Shown here: positions 1 through 10,706 of the stretch, in pieces | Position numbering within the stretch: position 1 is the stretch's first letter | Layout of the letters: every line of letters starts with the position of its first letter | Source of the DNA: SAR202 cluster bacterium Casp-Chloro-G3 | GTDB lineage: Bacteria; Chloroflexota; Dehalococcoidia; Lucifugimonadales; UBA3495 | Length of the DNA stretch: 44,686 bases | NCBI GenBank assembly: GCA_002816715.1 | Contig: MUCJ01000058.1 | Span: 1-44,686 of the forward strand | Reading direction: 5' to 3' | Notes under the pieces: model-generated | Told to the model about the DNA's origin: nothing | The model's input: only the letters and a program-made list of their open reading frames with translations | Databases searched by the model: none | Made by a program: the position numbers and the translations under genes

Positions 1-681
1 GGGCAGCGTCAGGGGCTTTCCCAGTTTCAAGCCATTCAGAGGGCCCTCGCTCCTGCCGGTTCTCTGTTTGACCCGGGTTGAGCAATTACCCTGAAGGTTG
101 GTGTGCAGACTGTCTTCAGGAGGCACCTGATTCAGTCCCAACTGAGCGTATCCCATAATGGGCGTCAGCATGTTATTGAAGTCGTGGGCTATACCACCGG
201 CCAAGAGTCCAACACTCTCCAGTTTCTGCGCCTGCAGGAACTGCTTTTCCAACTCTGCGTAGGCCCGTTTGCGGGCTTTGGTCTCATGCTTTAAGGCCAA
301 GGCCGACCAGACTCTGGCTTTAAGCTCGGTACGGTTTACTGGTTTGGTAATGTAATCATTGGCTCCGGCGGCAAAGGCGTCATCAAGAAATTCCCCGCCC
401 TCATGGCTGCTCACCATGATGACCGGGATGTCCTTGAACTCACTGCTGCCCTTGATACGACGGCATGCCTCCACCCCATCTATCTCCGGCATGGTTATGT
501 CCATCAAGATCAATTCAAGGTCTTCCGGAGGTGGCTTTAGAGGGACAGCTAGGCCCAACCACTCCAGAGCCTCCCGGGCGGATGCTGCGCAGCGCACTTG
601 CCCAACCCCAATATCTAACATCAAGAGTTTCTCCAAGAGCCGCCGGCTGTCAGCGGAATCGTCTACGATCAATATCGTCAT
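1..681 (-). CDS. Receiver-histidine kinase protein, truncated by the window edge
   Basis: The frame starts at the ATG at 681 and stays open to base 1. An N-terminal receiver domain has the paired acidic residues VDDS near residue 7, the phospho-acceptor in LILMDITMP near residue 60 and the conserved lysine in ITKP. A short linker and a HisKA-type segment with the H box GGIAHDFNN follow. The start overlaps the stop of the upstream kinase as ATGA, so the two are translationally coupled. It resembles that neighbour (same REC-HK order) and is probably a duplicated paralogue. After about residue 197 the translation no longer looks like a kinase dimerisation domain, which suggests an assembly problem or a frameshift close to the edge. 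The ATPase domain is not in the window. Confidence 0.75.
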   Translation of the reverse strand, partial: MTILIVDDSADSRRLLEKLLMLDIGVGQVRCAASAREALEWLGLAVPLKPPPEDLELILMDITMPEIDGVEACRRIKGSSEFKDIPVIMVSSHEGGEFLDDAFAAGANDYITKPVNRTELKARVWSALALKHETKARKRAYAELEKQFLQAQKLESVGLLAGGIAHDFNNMLTPIMGYAQLGLNQVPPEDSLHTNLQGNCSTRVKQRTGRSEGPLNGLKLGKPLTLP

Positions 682-1862
682 GAATCATCCTTCAGGTCAT
701 CCCTGGCCGTCATCAATGTAAAACTAAAAGTGCTGCCATTTCCTACTTCACTCTGCACCCAGATGCGCCCGCCGTGGGTCTCCACCAAATGTTTGGCGAT
801 AAAAAGTCCCAGACCTGCACCGTAGACCTTGCGAGTGGTTGAATAGTCGGTACGGTAGAATTTGGTAAAGAGCTGATCTTGGGCTGCGTTTGGTATCCCC
901 TCACCCACATCCGAGATGTCAATCTGGATTCGTCTGGTGCCTGGGTTTTCTTTTGCCGCGATGGTTATCGTCGAGTCCAAGGGCGAATATTTACAGGCGT
1001 TACCCAGCAAGTTGCCAACGATCTGACTGAACCGCAGATGGTCGGCCCGAACCCGCCTCAATTCAGGGGAAATGTCCAATGAAATCTGCAAACCCTTCTC
1101 ATCAATTTGGGGCCGCATCACTTCAACAATTCTCCCAATCTCCTCCCGGACATCCAGGTTGGTTACTTCCAGGCGCAGCGTCCATGCTTCAATACTGGAA
1201 ATATCTAACAAGCCATCAACTATGCACTTCAATCGCCGGGTATTCCGTAGAATGGTGTCCAGGTATTTCTCTTGGCGCTCAGTCAGCGTTCCCACCGACT
1301 CTTGATTCCTCAGCATTTTTTCCACGTAGCCGAGGACACTAACCAGCGGGGTGTTCAATTCATGGGTCATTGTGGTTAGGATTTGGGTTTTGGCCAGAGT
1401 CTCCCGCTCCAGTTCACGGTGCTTGCTGTCCAGATCATTGATGTAAGCCAGCTTGCGACGGTCCATCTCCAACTTCAGTGCGCAGGCAGATCGTACCCGG
1501 GCTAGCAGTTCGGTTTTCCTTATTGGCTTGGTAATGTAGTCGAAGGCACCAGCTCCAAAAGCCTGATCTAAGTAATCCTCATCGTCGTGTCCAGTGACGA
1601 CTATGACAGGAATGTCATGTAACCTAGGGACACTTTTGATCCGACGGCAAGCTTCCACGCCGTCCATGCCGGGCATGGTGATATCCATCAATATGAGGTC
1701 TATGCTGGAGACCACCTCGCTGGGATCATCCATCATCAAATAATTGAACGCCTCTTGAGCCGATGCTGCCGTAAGCACAGCTCCGGTAGGTCCATCAGCC
1801 TCTATGAAGGCAGCGATCAACTGACGAGTGACCAACGAGTCATCAACCACGATGATACTCAT
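678..1862 (-). CDS. Receiver-histidine kinase (REC-HisKA-HATPase)
   Basis: A 394-residue cytoplasmic signalling protein with no membrane segment. The receiver (about 1-122) has D7/D8, phospho-acceptor D60 in [13 protein letters not shown] and K112. A short coiled linker leads to HisKA with H167 in MTHELNTP. The HATPase has the N box NACKY (about 288), the G1 box DVGEGIP (about 318) and the G2 box GAGLGL (about 348). With the receiver first and the kinase last, it can take phosphate from an Hpt protein and may control its own kinase activity. It is the last complete member of the operon and lies about 95 bp after the Hpt gene. No output domain is present, so its target is unknown. Confidence 0.9.
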   Translation of the reverse strand: MSIIVVDDSLVTRQLIAAFIEADGPTGAVLTAASAQEAFNYLMMDDPSEVVSSIDLILMDITMPGMDGVEACRRIKSVPRLHDIPVIVVTGHDDEDYLDQAFGAGAFDYITKPIRKTELLARVRSACALKLEMDRRKLAYINDLDSKHRELERETLAKTQILTTMTHELNTPLVSVLGYVEKMLRNQESVGTLTERQEKYLDTILRNTRRLKCIVDGLLDISSIEAWTLRLEVTNLDVREEIGRIVEVMRPQIDEKGLQISLDISPELRRVRADHLRFSQIVGNLLGNACKYSPLDSTITIAAKENPGTRRIQIDISDVGEGIPNAAQDQLFTKFYRTDYSTTRKVYGAGLGLFIAKHLVETHGGRIWVQSEVGNGSTFSFTLMTARDDLKDDS

Positions 1863-1956
1863 GGCCTTCTCCGACCGCCCGGCCAGTTCATGGCCTGATC
1901 CAAACAGCGCCTCTTCTGGATACCGTTTTTCCCATTAATTACTTGCATAATCCACG

Positions 1957-2286
1957 TTATTCGTCATAAACAATCTCTACCTGCTTCAGGTAGTTGGTCA
2001 GTTGGTTTACCATATTTCGGATTACCGTGGCATCCTGTTCTTTGGCCGCTAACTCCAGGGAATTACCGATATCGGTAATGGCATCAAAGCCGTACCCACC
2101 GCCAGAGCCTTTCATACTATGACTCAAGATACGGACCGTTTCATAATCACCCTGCTCCAAAGACCCCAAGATGGACCCCATGTCCTCCTGGAGGTTTTTC
2201 AAGTAACCTGGAATCAAGTCTGCAATGTCCGGGTCAACGCGAACCGTTATTTTTGCAGCAACAAGGTTGTCGAAATTCTGGGTCAT
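1957..2286 (-). CDS. Histidine phosphotransfer (Hpt) protein
   Basis: A 109-residue helical protein. The Hpt signature [12 protein letters not shown] places the phospho-histidine at H56, followed by the usual glycines. The length is typical of a free-standing Hpt domain. Its ATG overlaps the stop codon of the hybrid kinase upstream (ATGA), so the two are made together. In phosphorelays Hpt proteins carry phosphate from the C-terminal receiver of a hybrid kinase to a separate receiver. Here the likely recipients are the receiver domains of the two kinases encoded just downstream. Confidence 0.9.
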   Translation of the reverse strand: MTQNFDNLVAAKITVRVDPDIADLIPGYLKNLQEDMGSILGSLEQGDYETVRILSHSMKGSGGGYGFDAITDIGNSLELAAKEQDATVIRNMVNQLTNYLKQVEIVYDE

Positions 2287-4376
2287 ACGGTCACGCCCCT
2301 GGTATATTCCAAAATTGCGTCCAATAGAGGAGATTTCTTAATCGGTTTGGTCAGATGCGCGGTGCATCCAGCATCCAGGCTTTTTTGCTCATCTTCTTTA
2401 AGAGCGTTGGCGGTCAACGCAATAACCGGGGTCGCGGTAACTCCCTGCCCGCGCTCCCAATCACGAATTGATTTGGTGGCGGTGTACCCATCCATTACCG
2501 GCATTTGCATATCCATTAGCACCAGGTCATATTTGCCGACGGTAAATTTTTCGACTCCTATCTTGCCATTCTCAGCTACATCCAATTGATAGGGCAGCTT
2601 TTTCAAGTAAGACAAGATCAGCATCTGGTTGTCTCTGGAATCGTCGACTACCAGAACCCGTAGAGCTCGTTCATCGGCATCTGCCAAAGACATAGCCTGA
2701 CTTTTTACCGCACTGGGTATTGACGGGTTTCCGCTGAAGGCGGCAGAGAGAACATGATGCAACTCAGATCGCCGTACTGGTTTGGTCAAATACCTGGCTA
2801 CTCCCAGACCTTGTAAACGCTCTAGATCACCTGGCGTGGTTCCGGAGGTAAGCATCATGATAGTTACCCCCACACCACCCAGATCGTCCTTTATGTGCTC
2901 GGCCACTTCAAACCCATCCATGCCTGGCATACGGCGGTCCAGCAGCAATAAATCGTACTCCCGCCCCAATGTTCTGCCCTGGTCCAGCTCCGCCAGCGCT
3001 TTGTAGCCGTCCTCAACTGCGGTTACCGAGCAGCCCCATTTGCTAAGAGTTTCAGTCAATATCAATCGGTTAGTGGGATTGTCGTCAACCACCAAAGTTT
3101 TCAATCCATTTAACCCCAGGGGCGCTTCTTCTAGCTGGTCAACTGCCGGGTTAACCTGGGCCTGCAATTGAACCGTGAAGCGGAAAGTGCTGCCTCGGCC
3201 GACCTCGCTTTCTAACCAAATACGACCCCCCATCATCCCAACCAAGTGGCGGCAGATTGGCAGCCCTAGTCCGGTGCCGCCATATTCCCGGGTTGTGGAA
3301 GAATCGGCTTGGGTGAAATTCTCAAAAATCGCCTCTTGCTTTTCCTTGGCGACGCCTATTCCCGAATCGGTAACCGAGAACGTCAGGTGGTCCGGCGATG
3401 TTATATGTGGATCGCGGCCTACCCTTACGCTCACTTCTCCAGTGGCAGTGAACTTTATCGCATTGCTAATCAGATTCGTTAAGATTTGCCTCACTCGCAC
3501 CGGATCACCAATCAACGCGGTGGAAACTTCAGGAGCGACATAATAGGTCAGCTCCAGGCCTTTCTCATGGGCGCGGATTGCCATTATCTGAACGGTTGCT
3601 TCAATCAACTCGTCCAGGTCAAAATCTATCAGCTCCAGGATGAGTAGCCCAGCTTCCACCTTCGATAAATCTAGAATACCGTTGATTATTTCCAGCAAGG
3701 AGTCACCCGCATTTCTGAAAACTCTAATATATTCTGCCTGCTCTGCCGTCAAAGAAGTCTCGGAAAGCAGGTCAGCCATGCCAATGATCGCGTTCATTGG
3801 CGTGCGTATCTCATGGCTCATACTGGCCAGAAACTCACTCTTGGCCTGATTCGCCGCTTTTGCCGCTTCCAGCGCTGATAGTAATTTGGCGGTGGCGTAT
3901 TCTCGCTCCAGCACCCGGCTAATTTGCAGAGCCACCACTTCCATCACATTCATGATGCGGCTGGACGGCTCAATTACCTCATCATTGATTAACTCGATCA
4001 CTGCGATTGTCATTCCGCCCAACCGGACCGGGAATGCCAAAACTGCGCCTACTCCAAATTCTTTTGCCGCTTGGCATCGAGGATCGCTAGAATCCTCACT
4101 CAGATTGTTCACCCACTCCGGTTCGCCTGAAGCGCAAACTCTGCCCGGTACTGCTTCAGTCACCCGGAAGGTGTCACCAGAGACCTGCTGGTGGAAATTT
4201 TGTAGCGATTCTGGATTATTCAGATATCGAATAGAAGTTAGAGCCAGTTGAGAAACTCCATCCTCAGCATTCGAATACACCTGTCCACAAGGCCAGCCAA
4301 TATAATTGCAGACAATTGTCAACACACTTCTGAAGAACATCATCGAATGCTTCCTGAAAACCGCTACGGTCTGCAT
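2283..4376 (-). CDS. Hybrid histidine kinase, C-terminal part (GAF-HisKA-HATPase-REC-REC), frameshifted from the upstream ORF
   Basis: This 697-codon frame holds most of a GAF domain (about 22-155), HisKA with H188 in SMSHEIRTP, HATPase with the N box around N305 and DSGIG near 337, and two receivers with acceptors D480 ([13 protein letters not shown]) and D622 ([13 protein letters not shown]). The first 20 or so codons do not look like protein of this family. The missing start of the GAF domain is in the other frame, at the end of the ORF that overlaps it by 113 bp. The natural product is therefore almost certainly one protein of about 1,530 residues spanning 2283-6900, interrupted by a net +1 shift near 4305-4325. 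It is followed by the Hpt gene with an ATGA overlap. Confidence 0.85.
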   Translation of the reverse strand: MQTVAVFRKHSMMFFRSVLTIVCNYIGWPCGQVYSNAEDGVSQLALTSIRYLNNPESLQNFHQQVSGDTFRVTEAVPGRVCASGEPEWVNNLSEDSSDPRCQAAKEFGVGAVLAFPVRLGGMTIAVIELINDEVIEPSSRIMNVMEVVALQISRVLEREYATAKLLSALEAAKAANQAKSEFLASMSHEIRTPMNAIIGMADLLSETSLTAEQAEYIRVFRNAGDSLLEIINGILDLSKVEAGLLILELIDFDLDELIEATVQIMAIRAHEKGLELTYYVAPEVSTALIGDPVRVRQILTNLISNAIKFTATGEVSVRVGRDPHITSPDHLTFSVTDSGIGVAKEKQEAIFENFTQADSSTTREYGGTGLGLPICRHLVGMMGGRIWLESEVGRGSTFRFTVQLQAQVNPAVDQLEEAPLGLNGLKTLVVDDNPTNRLILTETLSKWGCSVTAVEDGYKALAELDQGRTLGREYDLLLLDRRMPGMDGFEVAEHIKDDLGGVGVTIMMLTSGTTPGDLERLQGLGVARYLTKPVRRSELHHVLSAAFSGNPSIPSAVKSQAMSLADADERALRVLVVDDSRDNQMLILSYLKKLPYQLDVAENGKIGVEKFTVGKYDLVLMDMQMPVMDGYTATKSIRDWERGQGVTATPVIALTANALKEDEQKSLDAGCTAHLTKPIKKSPLLDAILEYTRGVTV

Positions 4377-6900
4377 TTATTGAGGCCATTGCGTAAAGCA
4401 GGTCCGATTCAGATGCAGAGCGTTTGGCGAATTGTTCTGCCTCCACCAACTCTTCTTCGATCAGACGACGCTCGGTAATGTCGCGCACCGCAGCAATAAA
4501 ATAAACTTGATCGCGGACTCTAGTTTCCCGGATTAGTATTTCGAAAGGGAAATTGGTGCCGTCCTTTCGCCTTCCGTCTAATTCCACACGGTGTCCGATA
4601 ACCTGAAGAGTCCCAGTCTCCAAATAGCTTTTCATTCCTGCCGAATGAGCCTGCCGGTAATTCTCTGGCATTAACATTTTCACGTTTGCGCCGATGAGCT
4701 CTTCTTGGCTATAGCCCCAAATGCTCAGTATTTCACGGTTGACCATCACCATAGTGCCCGCCGTGTCTATAGTGATGATCCCATCTCCCACCGTATCCAA
4801 CACGCTGGTTAATCGCATTTTTGAATCGATCAGATCTGCTTCGGCCTGTTTTAGCGCGGTAATGTCGTGGGCAAGACCTACCACGCCGGTGATCTCGCCG
4901 TGGTCGCCTATCAGCGGTTCATATTGAGCTTCAAAAGTTCGGTCCCGCATTACCATGGTGCGGCGGTTTGCCTCTCCGCAAAGAGCGGTGCCCACTCCAT
5001 CTAATATTTCGGGAACATCCCGGTAAATATCAAAGGCTGATTGACCTACTACTTCACCAGGCTCCCTACCCAATACCTCCAATGCCTTGCCTTCCGACAA
5101 GGTAAAGACTCCGTGCTGGTTCAGAGCAAACAAGATAACTGGCGAGTTGTTCACAACGGTATTCAACCGTTCATTGGCCTCGCGTACCGCATTCTCAGCT
5201 AGCTTCTGATCGGTAAAGTCTTGATATACCCACAAACTTCCTAAACTTTCACCAGCGTCGTCAAACACCTGGGTATTAAACCGGTGGAGGATACGGCGTT
5301 TCGGATAGAGTAGCTCTATTTCGTCAACTGGCTCATTGCCGTTATCGCCTGGGGAACCAGACGTGGGCTGGTCAAATACCACATTGGGGTTGGCGAAGTT
5401 ACGGCAGATTTGTTCTTGCAGCGCACTGCGATGCACTTGGCCTGAGGCGAGGGATGCGACATCCTCATAGCCAAAGAAATCAGCGAACTTTTGATTGGCC
5501 CAGAGAATGTTCCCCTCGTCGTTCAACAACAAAATTCCCGAACCTATCCCGGCCAGCACCGCTTTCAAGTGAGCCAAATTAGTCGCAGAATTGAGACGTT
5601 CTGCTTCGGCCTGCTCAAAGAGGCGTGCATTCTGAATTGCCGGCGCAATCAGTTTGCCCAGACGTTCCAATATGGTCTGCTCTCTAGCCCCATAGGCGCC
5701 CACCTGATTGCTCCGCAGGTTCAGAGTTCCGATGACTTTGTCATTTGAGACCAACGGGACCGAAATGCCAGAGCGAAGACCCAGTTCAACCAAAGCTTCA
5801 TTATTGGCGAAACTCAGGTTGCCGGCCAGGTCCGAATTAATTACAGTCTGTCCGGTCTCAATAACGTGTTGGGCCCGGGTGCCTTCCAGAGGCTTGACGC
5901 TACCAGACTGCCGTCCTGGACCACTGGCTCCAACTACGTTTTTGATGGTCAAAAGCCCCAGGTTTTGGTCAGCTATAGTTATTGTCAGTCGATCAAAAAC
6001 AACCAGTTTCTTAACCTCGTCGGCGAACTCCTCGTAGGACTGGTCAATGTCCAGGGTGGACGTGATGATCCTGGCTACCTGGTCAACCAGGGCCATTTGC
6101 GCAATCTGAACCTGAAGCTCAGTTGTACGTTTGGATACCTGTTGCCCCAGGTCACGGTAGTGACTTCGCATCTTGACCCGCATTTTATCCAGGGTGGTAG
6201 CCAGTTCCGATATTTCTTTGGCACCGCCTTCAGGTACCAAAACGTCTAGATTACCCATTCCTATTTCCTGAGCGCTTTGAGCCAGCACCTTCAATGGGCC
6301 CACAACATGCCGGGCCACCAGGTACGCTAGAATCGACCCCGCGCCAAGCAAAAACAAGCCCTCGACGACATTCTGAAATATGATCCCCCTCGTTGTGTTA
6401 GACAGAGATTTAACATCAAAACCAATCTGGGCTACGCCAATCACTTCGTTACCTGCCTTGATGGGCGCAGCTACGTGCAGGACTTCTTGTCCGGACCGGT
6501 AGACCATTGCCAATGTTTGGGATGCCTCCTGCACCAACTCACCATCATCGTGATGCTCTTCGAGTCCTTCGCTATGCTCCTCTTTCAGCAGCCTGCCGTC
6601 GGGTGTGTAGACATTGACGTAGATAATTTCCGGCTGACTCACCACCAATTCAGTGATATCGCCTACCTGGTCTACATCTACAAAATAAAGAGGGTCCCGC
6701 AGCACCTTGTTCAAAGTTTCTGACAGCAGGGTCGAGCGTTCCCGTAAATTGTCCCAGAATGCCTGTCGCTCCCGCTGAACGTCCAGCACAGTATCCACCG
6801 CCACCAACAGCGTAATAATTAGCGCTGTGCCCAGCACCAATAACGAGGTGACCCCCAACCTGGGAATGAGTTTTTTACGATGTGCTTTGGTGGATTGCAA
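4264..6900 (-). CDS. Membrane sensor histidine kinase, N-terminal part (TM-sensor-TM-HAMP-GAF-PAS-PAS-PAS)
   Basis: The TTG start is 2 nt after the stop of the binding-protein gene. TM1 is at about 15-35. An extracytoplasmic sensor of about 135 residues, with an acidic/His-rich stretch ([11 protein letters not shown]), precedes TM2 at about 172-196. HAMP follows (about 197-250), then a coiled coil, a GAF domain (about 275-432) and three PAS/PAC units (about 445-570, 578-700 and 706-820; the last two carry GxAHDIT- and VRDITERR-type PAC ends). A second GAF begins around 845 but runs out of frame. The catalytic parts are in the overlapping downstream frame. Pairing with a lipoprotein binding protein suggests that the sensor domain reads its liganded state. 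The frameshift could be a sequencing error, a real pseudogene or recoding. Confidence 0.85.
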   Translation of the reverse strand: MQSTKAHRKKLIPRLGVTSLLVLGTALIITLLVAVDTVLDVQRERQAFWDNLRERSTLLSETLNKVLRDPLYFVDVDQVGDITELVVSQPEIIYVNVYTPDGRLLKEEHSEGLEEHHDDGELVQEASQTLAMVYRSGQEVLHVAAPIKAGNEVIGVAQIGFDVKSLSNTTRGIIFQNVVEGLFLLGAGSILAYLVARHVVGPLKVLAQSAQEIGMGNLDVLVPEGGAKEISELATTLDKMRVKMRSHYRDLGQQVSKRTTELQVQIAQMALVDQVARIITSTLDIDQSYEEFADEVKKLVVFDRLTITIADQNLGLLTIKNVVGASGPGRQSGSVKPLEGTRAQHVIETGQTVINSDLAGNLSFANNEALVELGLRSGISVPLVSNDKVIGTLNLRSNQVGAYGAREQTILERLGKLIAPAIQNARLFEQAEAERLNSATNLAHLKAVLAGIGSGILLLNDEGNILWANQKFADFFGYEDVASLASGQVHRSALQEQICRNFANPNVVFDQPTSGSPGDNGNEPVDEIELLYPKRRILHRFNTQVFDDAGESLGSLWVYQDFTDQKLAENAVREANERLNTVVNNSPVILFALNQHGVFTLSEGKALEVLGREPGEVVGQSAFDIYRDVPEILDGVGTALCGEANRRTMVMRDRTFEAQYEPLIGDHGEITGVVGLAHDITALKQAEADLIDSKMRLTSVLDTVGDGIITIDTAGTMVMVNREILSIWGYSQEELIGANVKMLMPENYRQAHSAGMKSYLETGTLQVIGHRVELDGRRKDGTNFPFEILIRETRVRDQVYFIAAVRDITERRLIEEELVEAEQFAKRSASESDLLYAMASINADRSGFQEAFDDVLQKCVDNCLQLYWLALWTGVFEC

Positions 6901-6902
6901 TT

Positions 6903-7925
6903 CTAGTCAACTACCAAGTCGATCAGCCTTTCCAGCTCCTCAATGGCCGCCTCAGATTCCGGGGGAAGCGCGTCGTACCTTTTAGTTTTTCTCATTCCCT
7001 TTAATATCTGCTGGCCCTGTTCAAAGTGTTCCAACCCGGCTAGCAGATCAACTATCGTGTCGGTCATTTCCTGGTCAAGGCCCGGCCCCACCGAAACAAA
7101 CTGCCGGGGAACACTAATGGTGTGGTCAACCGCAACTAGCTGAGCTTTCAGATCATCGTCCAGTTTTTTGGGATCCAGGAAATCCTGGTTAGATACGGCT
7201 CCTCCCGCAACCGCGCCTCGAAAAATTAGCTCGAAAGTATTCTCCTCATCCAGCGCGAAGAAATAGCCGATCTCATCCGGCGCTACTGAAACTTCCGGCC
7301 CGGAAACTTCTACTATGCGGAGGCCCCGGTCGACCAGCGTTCCGGCGGGAAGAATAAATCCTGAGGTGGAGTGAGGTTCTTCAAAGGCCACCACTTTCCC
7401 CAGAAAATCGTCCACGCTATCGATTCCGCTGTCCCGGCGAGCCACGTAGATGCTCCAATAGTCCGGGGCATTTTGCTTCCACCCTCGGGCGACTACCTTG
7501 GAGCCGGACATTTCCTGTACCTGCAATGAAGGGAATGGACTATCGATGTTTACATCGATAGTCCCGTCGGCAATCAACGTCGCCAACTCCTCAATGTCCC
7601 GGGCAATGACGACTCGTCCTTGCTCTACACCATATTCTTTGAGGTTTTCCGCCAGGTAATCGGCCAACGGCTGTAGTCGCCCAATTTTTTTGGTTGGGTC
7701 TTCCGGGTCAATGTCTCCCAAGGTAATTGTTGAGGCTGATAGGGAGATACCCTGGGTATTGAGATGTTCCGAATCGATGGTCCGTTGTTCTACCGGGATA
7801 GCACCAGTAGAAACCTCGCCCAATGGCCTAATGGAGCTGTCGCCCAAATTGGCCTGGCAGGCAGCCAGAAGCAGCATCAGGATTAATCCAAGCAGTATCG
7901 CTGGTTGGGTGATTTTGGTTAGCAA
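6903..7925 (-). CDS. PhnD-type phosphate/phosphonate-like substrate-binding lipoprotein
   Basis: A 340-residue protein with a lipoprotein signal peptide ending in the lipobox LLAAC (C23). The body has the two-lobed binding-protein pattern of the PhnD family, including ITLGDIDPEDP, the IDVNIDSPFPSL segment and FEEPHSTSGFILP, which resembles the ligand-binding hinge. No permease or ATPase genes are next to it. It directly precedes a sensor kinase, so it is more likely the sensing subunit of a signalling system than part of a transporter; binding-protein/sensor pairs such as TorT/TorS are known. The ligand cannot be told from sequence and need not be a phosphonate. The TTG start is preceded by GGAGAGG at a good distance. 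Confidence 0.85.
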   Translation of the reverse strand: MLTKITQPAILLGLILMLLLAACQANLGDSSIRPLGEVSTGAIPVEQRTIDSEHLNTQGISLSASTITLGDIDPEDPTKKIGRLQPLADYLAENLKEYGVEQGRVVIARDIEELATLIADGTIDVNIDSPFPSLQVQEMSGSKVVARGWKQNAPDYWSIYVARRDSGIDSVDDFLGKVVAFEEPHSTSGFILPAGTLVDRGLRIVEVSGPEVSVAPDEIGYFFALDEENTFELIFRGAVAGGAVSNQDFLDPKKLDDDLKAQLVAVDHTISVPRQFVSVGPGLDQEMTDTIVDLLAGLEHFEQGQQILKGMRKTKRYDALPPESEAAIEELERLIDLVVD

Positions 7926-8301
7926 ATGAGGCCTCTCCGGTAGTCAGTTTGCGGCAGTGCAAAGGCACGGCTCACTGAAATAATACTATTTCACGTTACC
8001 AACGTCGCGGCGATGTTCGAAGAGGCGCTTCATCTCAGTGTTGGGGGGACAGACCCCTAGATGATTAGGGAAATACACCTCAATCAGATCCATCCTTGCT
8101 CTTATCCAGTGGGATTTGCTCTAACGGCCAAGCAACCGAAACTACGCTACTTGGAAACGGATGACCATGTGTATGGCCGTCGAGCAGAATCAGCGGCCAC
8201 CTGACGATCGGGTGAGCATCTAGACAGAACACCCTTATGCAATTGTTAGAATCCATCCTGATCTCACAACGCAAAACACGGGATTCTCCCCAAAACAAGC
8301 T
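7926..8301. other. Divergent intergenic region, no gene seen
   Basis: This gap separates the minus-strand signalling operon from the plus-strand PEPCK-like gene. Short open frames occur on the minus strand (for example 8080-8298), but they have no recognisable domain, no good ribosome site and no protein-like composition. I see no tRNA or convincing regulatory palindrome. Confidence 0.5.
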
Positions 8302-8330
8302 TTGACACAGCTAGGCCGAGCATGTAGCAT
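8302..8330 (+). promoter_or_regulatory. Sigma-70-type promoter for the PEPCK-like gene
   Basis: A perfect -35 box TTGACA (8302-8307), a 17-bp spacer and TAGCAT (8325-8330) lie about 80 bp before the TTG start at 8409. That start is itself preceded by GAGGA at 8397-8401. Confidence 0.6.
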
Positions 8331-8408
8331 GTTTGGGTACGATTACGCCTGAAATAAACTGCTAGTAAGCCGTCTGATGGCCATTGGCATACTAATGAGG
8401 AATTTTCT

Positions 8409-10706
8409 TTGATTGAGCAAAGCCGCGACTCGTTGCCCCAGATGGGATCACGGTCGCCACTGGCCGGGCCGGAGACTAACCCTGAATTCAGCCGGGTTCT
8501 GGACGAATTGGTTGCAGCCGCAATGCGAGGGCAACGCACTGATTGCGAAGTTTACAATCCTTCTGACCAGTGGCTTAAAGAGCACATGCCGATTCTGCAA
8601 AACCTCCCTCAGGAACAGCAGCAAAAGGTATTTGATGAGGTAAAGCAGCTACAAGCTGAAGCAGCGGCAGCTAACGCCGAAGGCAAGGCGGCCACCAAGG
8701 TCTGGCCCGAAGTTGTGGTACAACTAGACAACCAAGGACTGGATTTCTTCAGCCAGCTTGGTGTAGTGCGCCGTCCCGATTTGACTCAGTACTTTATTGA
8801 CGGCTTCGGCAGAAACCGGGACGCTTTGGCCTTCGACGAGGGAAATCAGGCCCTGTTCACTGAGGTCTTTCAGCAGATTACCCAAAGGTTGAACGAGTGC
8901 TTCACCGCTGGTGAAACCGTCGTCCAGACCGACCGACAAATAGGTGACGCACCGGGGCGGTCTTTCCACGCCAGGCAACTGCTGTTTGGCACCAAATACC
9001 TGCAAGCCCCCTACATGTGGCGTCAGTTGACCTTCAATCTTCCTGAGTCTGAATACCAGAACCCCCCGGACATCCTGGAGGTCTCGATCCCCTGCTGGCT
9101 GGAAGATTTGGGCTTATCCGAGGAACTCAAGAATCGCATCCGGGCCGCCGGGCTGACTCAGCTAATCTTCAAGGCTCCGACCAAAGGTCTGTCATTGCAC
9201 TTGGGCTTCGACTATGTGGGTGAGCACAAAATGGGGCCGCTGTCCATTGCCATGTTCCTGGTCAAGCAGAACAACGGATTGGCAGTGCAGGCAGCTTTGA
9301 GCATGGCCCGCGCCCGCACTCTGAGCGGCACCCTGAAAAACACTGCCATCGTGACCATTGGCCCTTCGTTGCATGGCAAGAGCACCTTGACCATCATGAT
9401 TGAACTGGCAGGCAGCGATTTTGCCAAGCTGCTCCATTTGCGCACCGACTCCGAAGAAGGAGTCTGCCCAATGAACGACGACATTGTATTGTTGCAGCCA
9501 TTGAGTCAGCCGATTGAGGAGACTCACGGTGGAAACCGCCGGAGGATAACCCACGGAATCGACGGCACCGAGAACAATTTCTACGCGGTACCCTTCGGAT
9601 TGACCCATGATGATGACCCGATAACCTACGATGTGCTGCGGGGCACCAAAGATGAGCCCAATTCTCAGGAAACTCTGGAGAATGTTCCCGTCCACACTGA
9701 CGGCTTCACGCCCAACTACATGGAGAACCCGGTTCGCAATATGCGGATGATTCTATCCCGGGAGCGTTTGTTAAAAAGAAAAGGGACCCAGGACTTGATC
9801 GGAAAGATTACCGGCGGCCGTTTGAAGGACTCGGTTCACGTGCCCATGACTGACACTGATCAGGTCTTTTGCCAGGCGGTAATGCGGCAGAACACGGTGG
9901 TTCCTCCACTGCGCAGGCTCACACTTGAGCAGTACATTCGGGTGCTCATGTACGGCGAGGCGGTGCAGATGGGAGCCGCCATAGGTGCCATCGGCAGACC
10001 TTACGTTGAGTACTTCTCTGATCCATTTATCATCGGCCTGGAGGACGAGAACGCCAATCTAATGTACTACGTGCTCCAGCAAATGGAACGGGGCGGACTG
10101 CCCCACTACTATTACGTCTTTAACACCGGCGGCGTTGGGGCCGACACCAATGACCAGGCGGCTGGCGCCAAGTACAAAAAAATCCCGCGGGAACTAACCT
10201 TAATGTTACAAGAGGCCTTGCTCCGTGAGGCGGTCAAGTTCCAATACGATGCTACGCTGCGTTCGGACATCGCGGTTGCCATCGTAGACCAGAACGGCAA
10301 CGAGGTCATGGATCTCCGACAGGATTGGCTGCCGATCAACCTCTATGGTGAGGATGAATACACCAAGCGTGTCCTGGAACTGCGTAAGCGACGGTATTAC
10401 GGGCGAGACGCTGCGGACAAAGCCGGTATTCTGCGCTACACCAAGGTGACCGAAGCATTGATCGACCTGGCCGACATCCCAGCCCCGACCAACGAGCGAG
10501 AGTTGGCCTGGCTGCTGTCCTTTTACTGGAAGGTAGATGAGGCCTACAATACGTTGACCGACCTGCTGGCAAATCTTGGACAGGGACACCGGCCAATGCC
10601 CCACCTGTTGCGAGAGTTGAGCCGCGAGTATGCTGTCAGCGTCAGTCGGGGTTTGCAGTTGCCAGGTGAAAGTCAGAGCGCGCTGCAGCTTCTGGGCATC
10701 AATTAG
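8409..10706 (+). CDS. Divergent PEP carboxykinase (ATP)-like protein
   Basis: A 765-residue protein starting at TTG with GAGGA seven bases upstream. The C-terminal two thirds follow the order of ATP-dependent PEP carboxykinase: a P-loop GPSLHGKST (318-326), an acidic pair in MNDDIVLL, GTENNFYAVPFG where the family has its substrate/phosphate-binding glycine segment, LENVPVHTDG followed by NPVRNMR (compare LENV...NTR), and YYVFNTGG late in the protein. ATP-PEPCK interconverts oxaloacetate and phosphoenolpyruvate. The protein is about 200 residues longer than classical PckA and its P-loop is SLHGKS rather than SGTGKT, so the exact reaction is uncertain. It is monocistronic. The frame stays open for 30 codons beyond the TAG stop. 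Confidence 0.7.
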   Translation: MIEQSRDSLPQMGSRSPLAGPETNPEFSRVLDELVAAAMRGQRTDCEVYNPSDQWLKEHMPILQNLPQEQQQKVFDEVKQLQAEAAAANAEGKAATKVWPEVVVQLDNQGLDFFSQLGVVRRPDLTQYFIDGFGRNRDALAFDEGNQALFTEVFQQITQRLNECFTAGETVVQTDRQIGDAPGRSFHARQLLFGTKYLQAPYMWRQLTFNLPESEYQNPPDILEVSIPCWLEDLGLSEELKNRIRAAGLTQLIFKAPTKGLSLHLGFDYVGEHKMGPLSIAMFLVKQNNGLAVQAALSMARARTLSGTLKNTAIVTIGPSLHGKSTLTIMIELAGSDFAKLLHLRTDSEEGVCPMNDDIVLLQPLSQPIEETHGGNRRRITHGIDGTENNFYAVPFGLTHDDDPITYDVLRGTKDEPNSQETLENVPVHTDGFTPNYMENPVRNMRMILSRERLLKRKGTQDLIGKITGGRLKDSVHVPMTDTDQVFCQAVMRQNTVVPPLRRLTLEQYIRVLMYGEAVQMGAAIGAIGRPYVEYFSDPFIIGLEDENANLMYYVLQQMERGGLPHYYYVFNTGGVGADTNDQAAGAKYKKIPRELTLMLQEALLREAVKFQYDATLRSDIAVAIVDQNGNEVMDLRQDWLPINLYGEDEYTKRVLELRKRRYYGRDAADKAGILRYTKVTEALIDLADIPAPTNERELAWLLSFYWKVDEAYNTLTDLLANLGQGHRPMPHLLRELSREYAVSVSRGLQLPGESQSALQLLGIN

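Noticed and set aside
8080-8298. Minus-strand open frame of 72 codons in the divergent gap
   Set aside because: It has no ribosome site or domain and lies in a promoter-bearing intergenic region; an overlapping frame at 8264-8539 is equally featureless.
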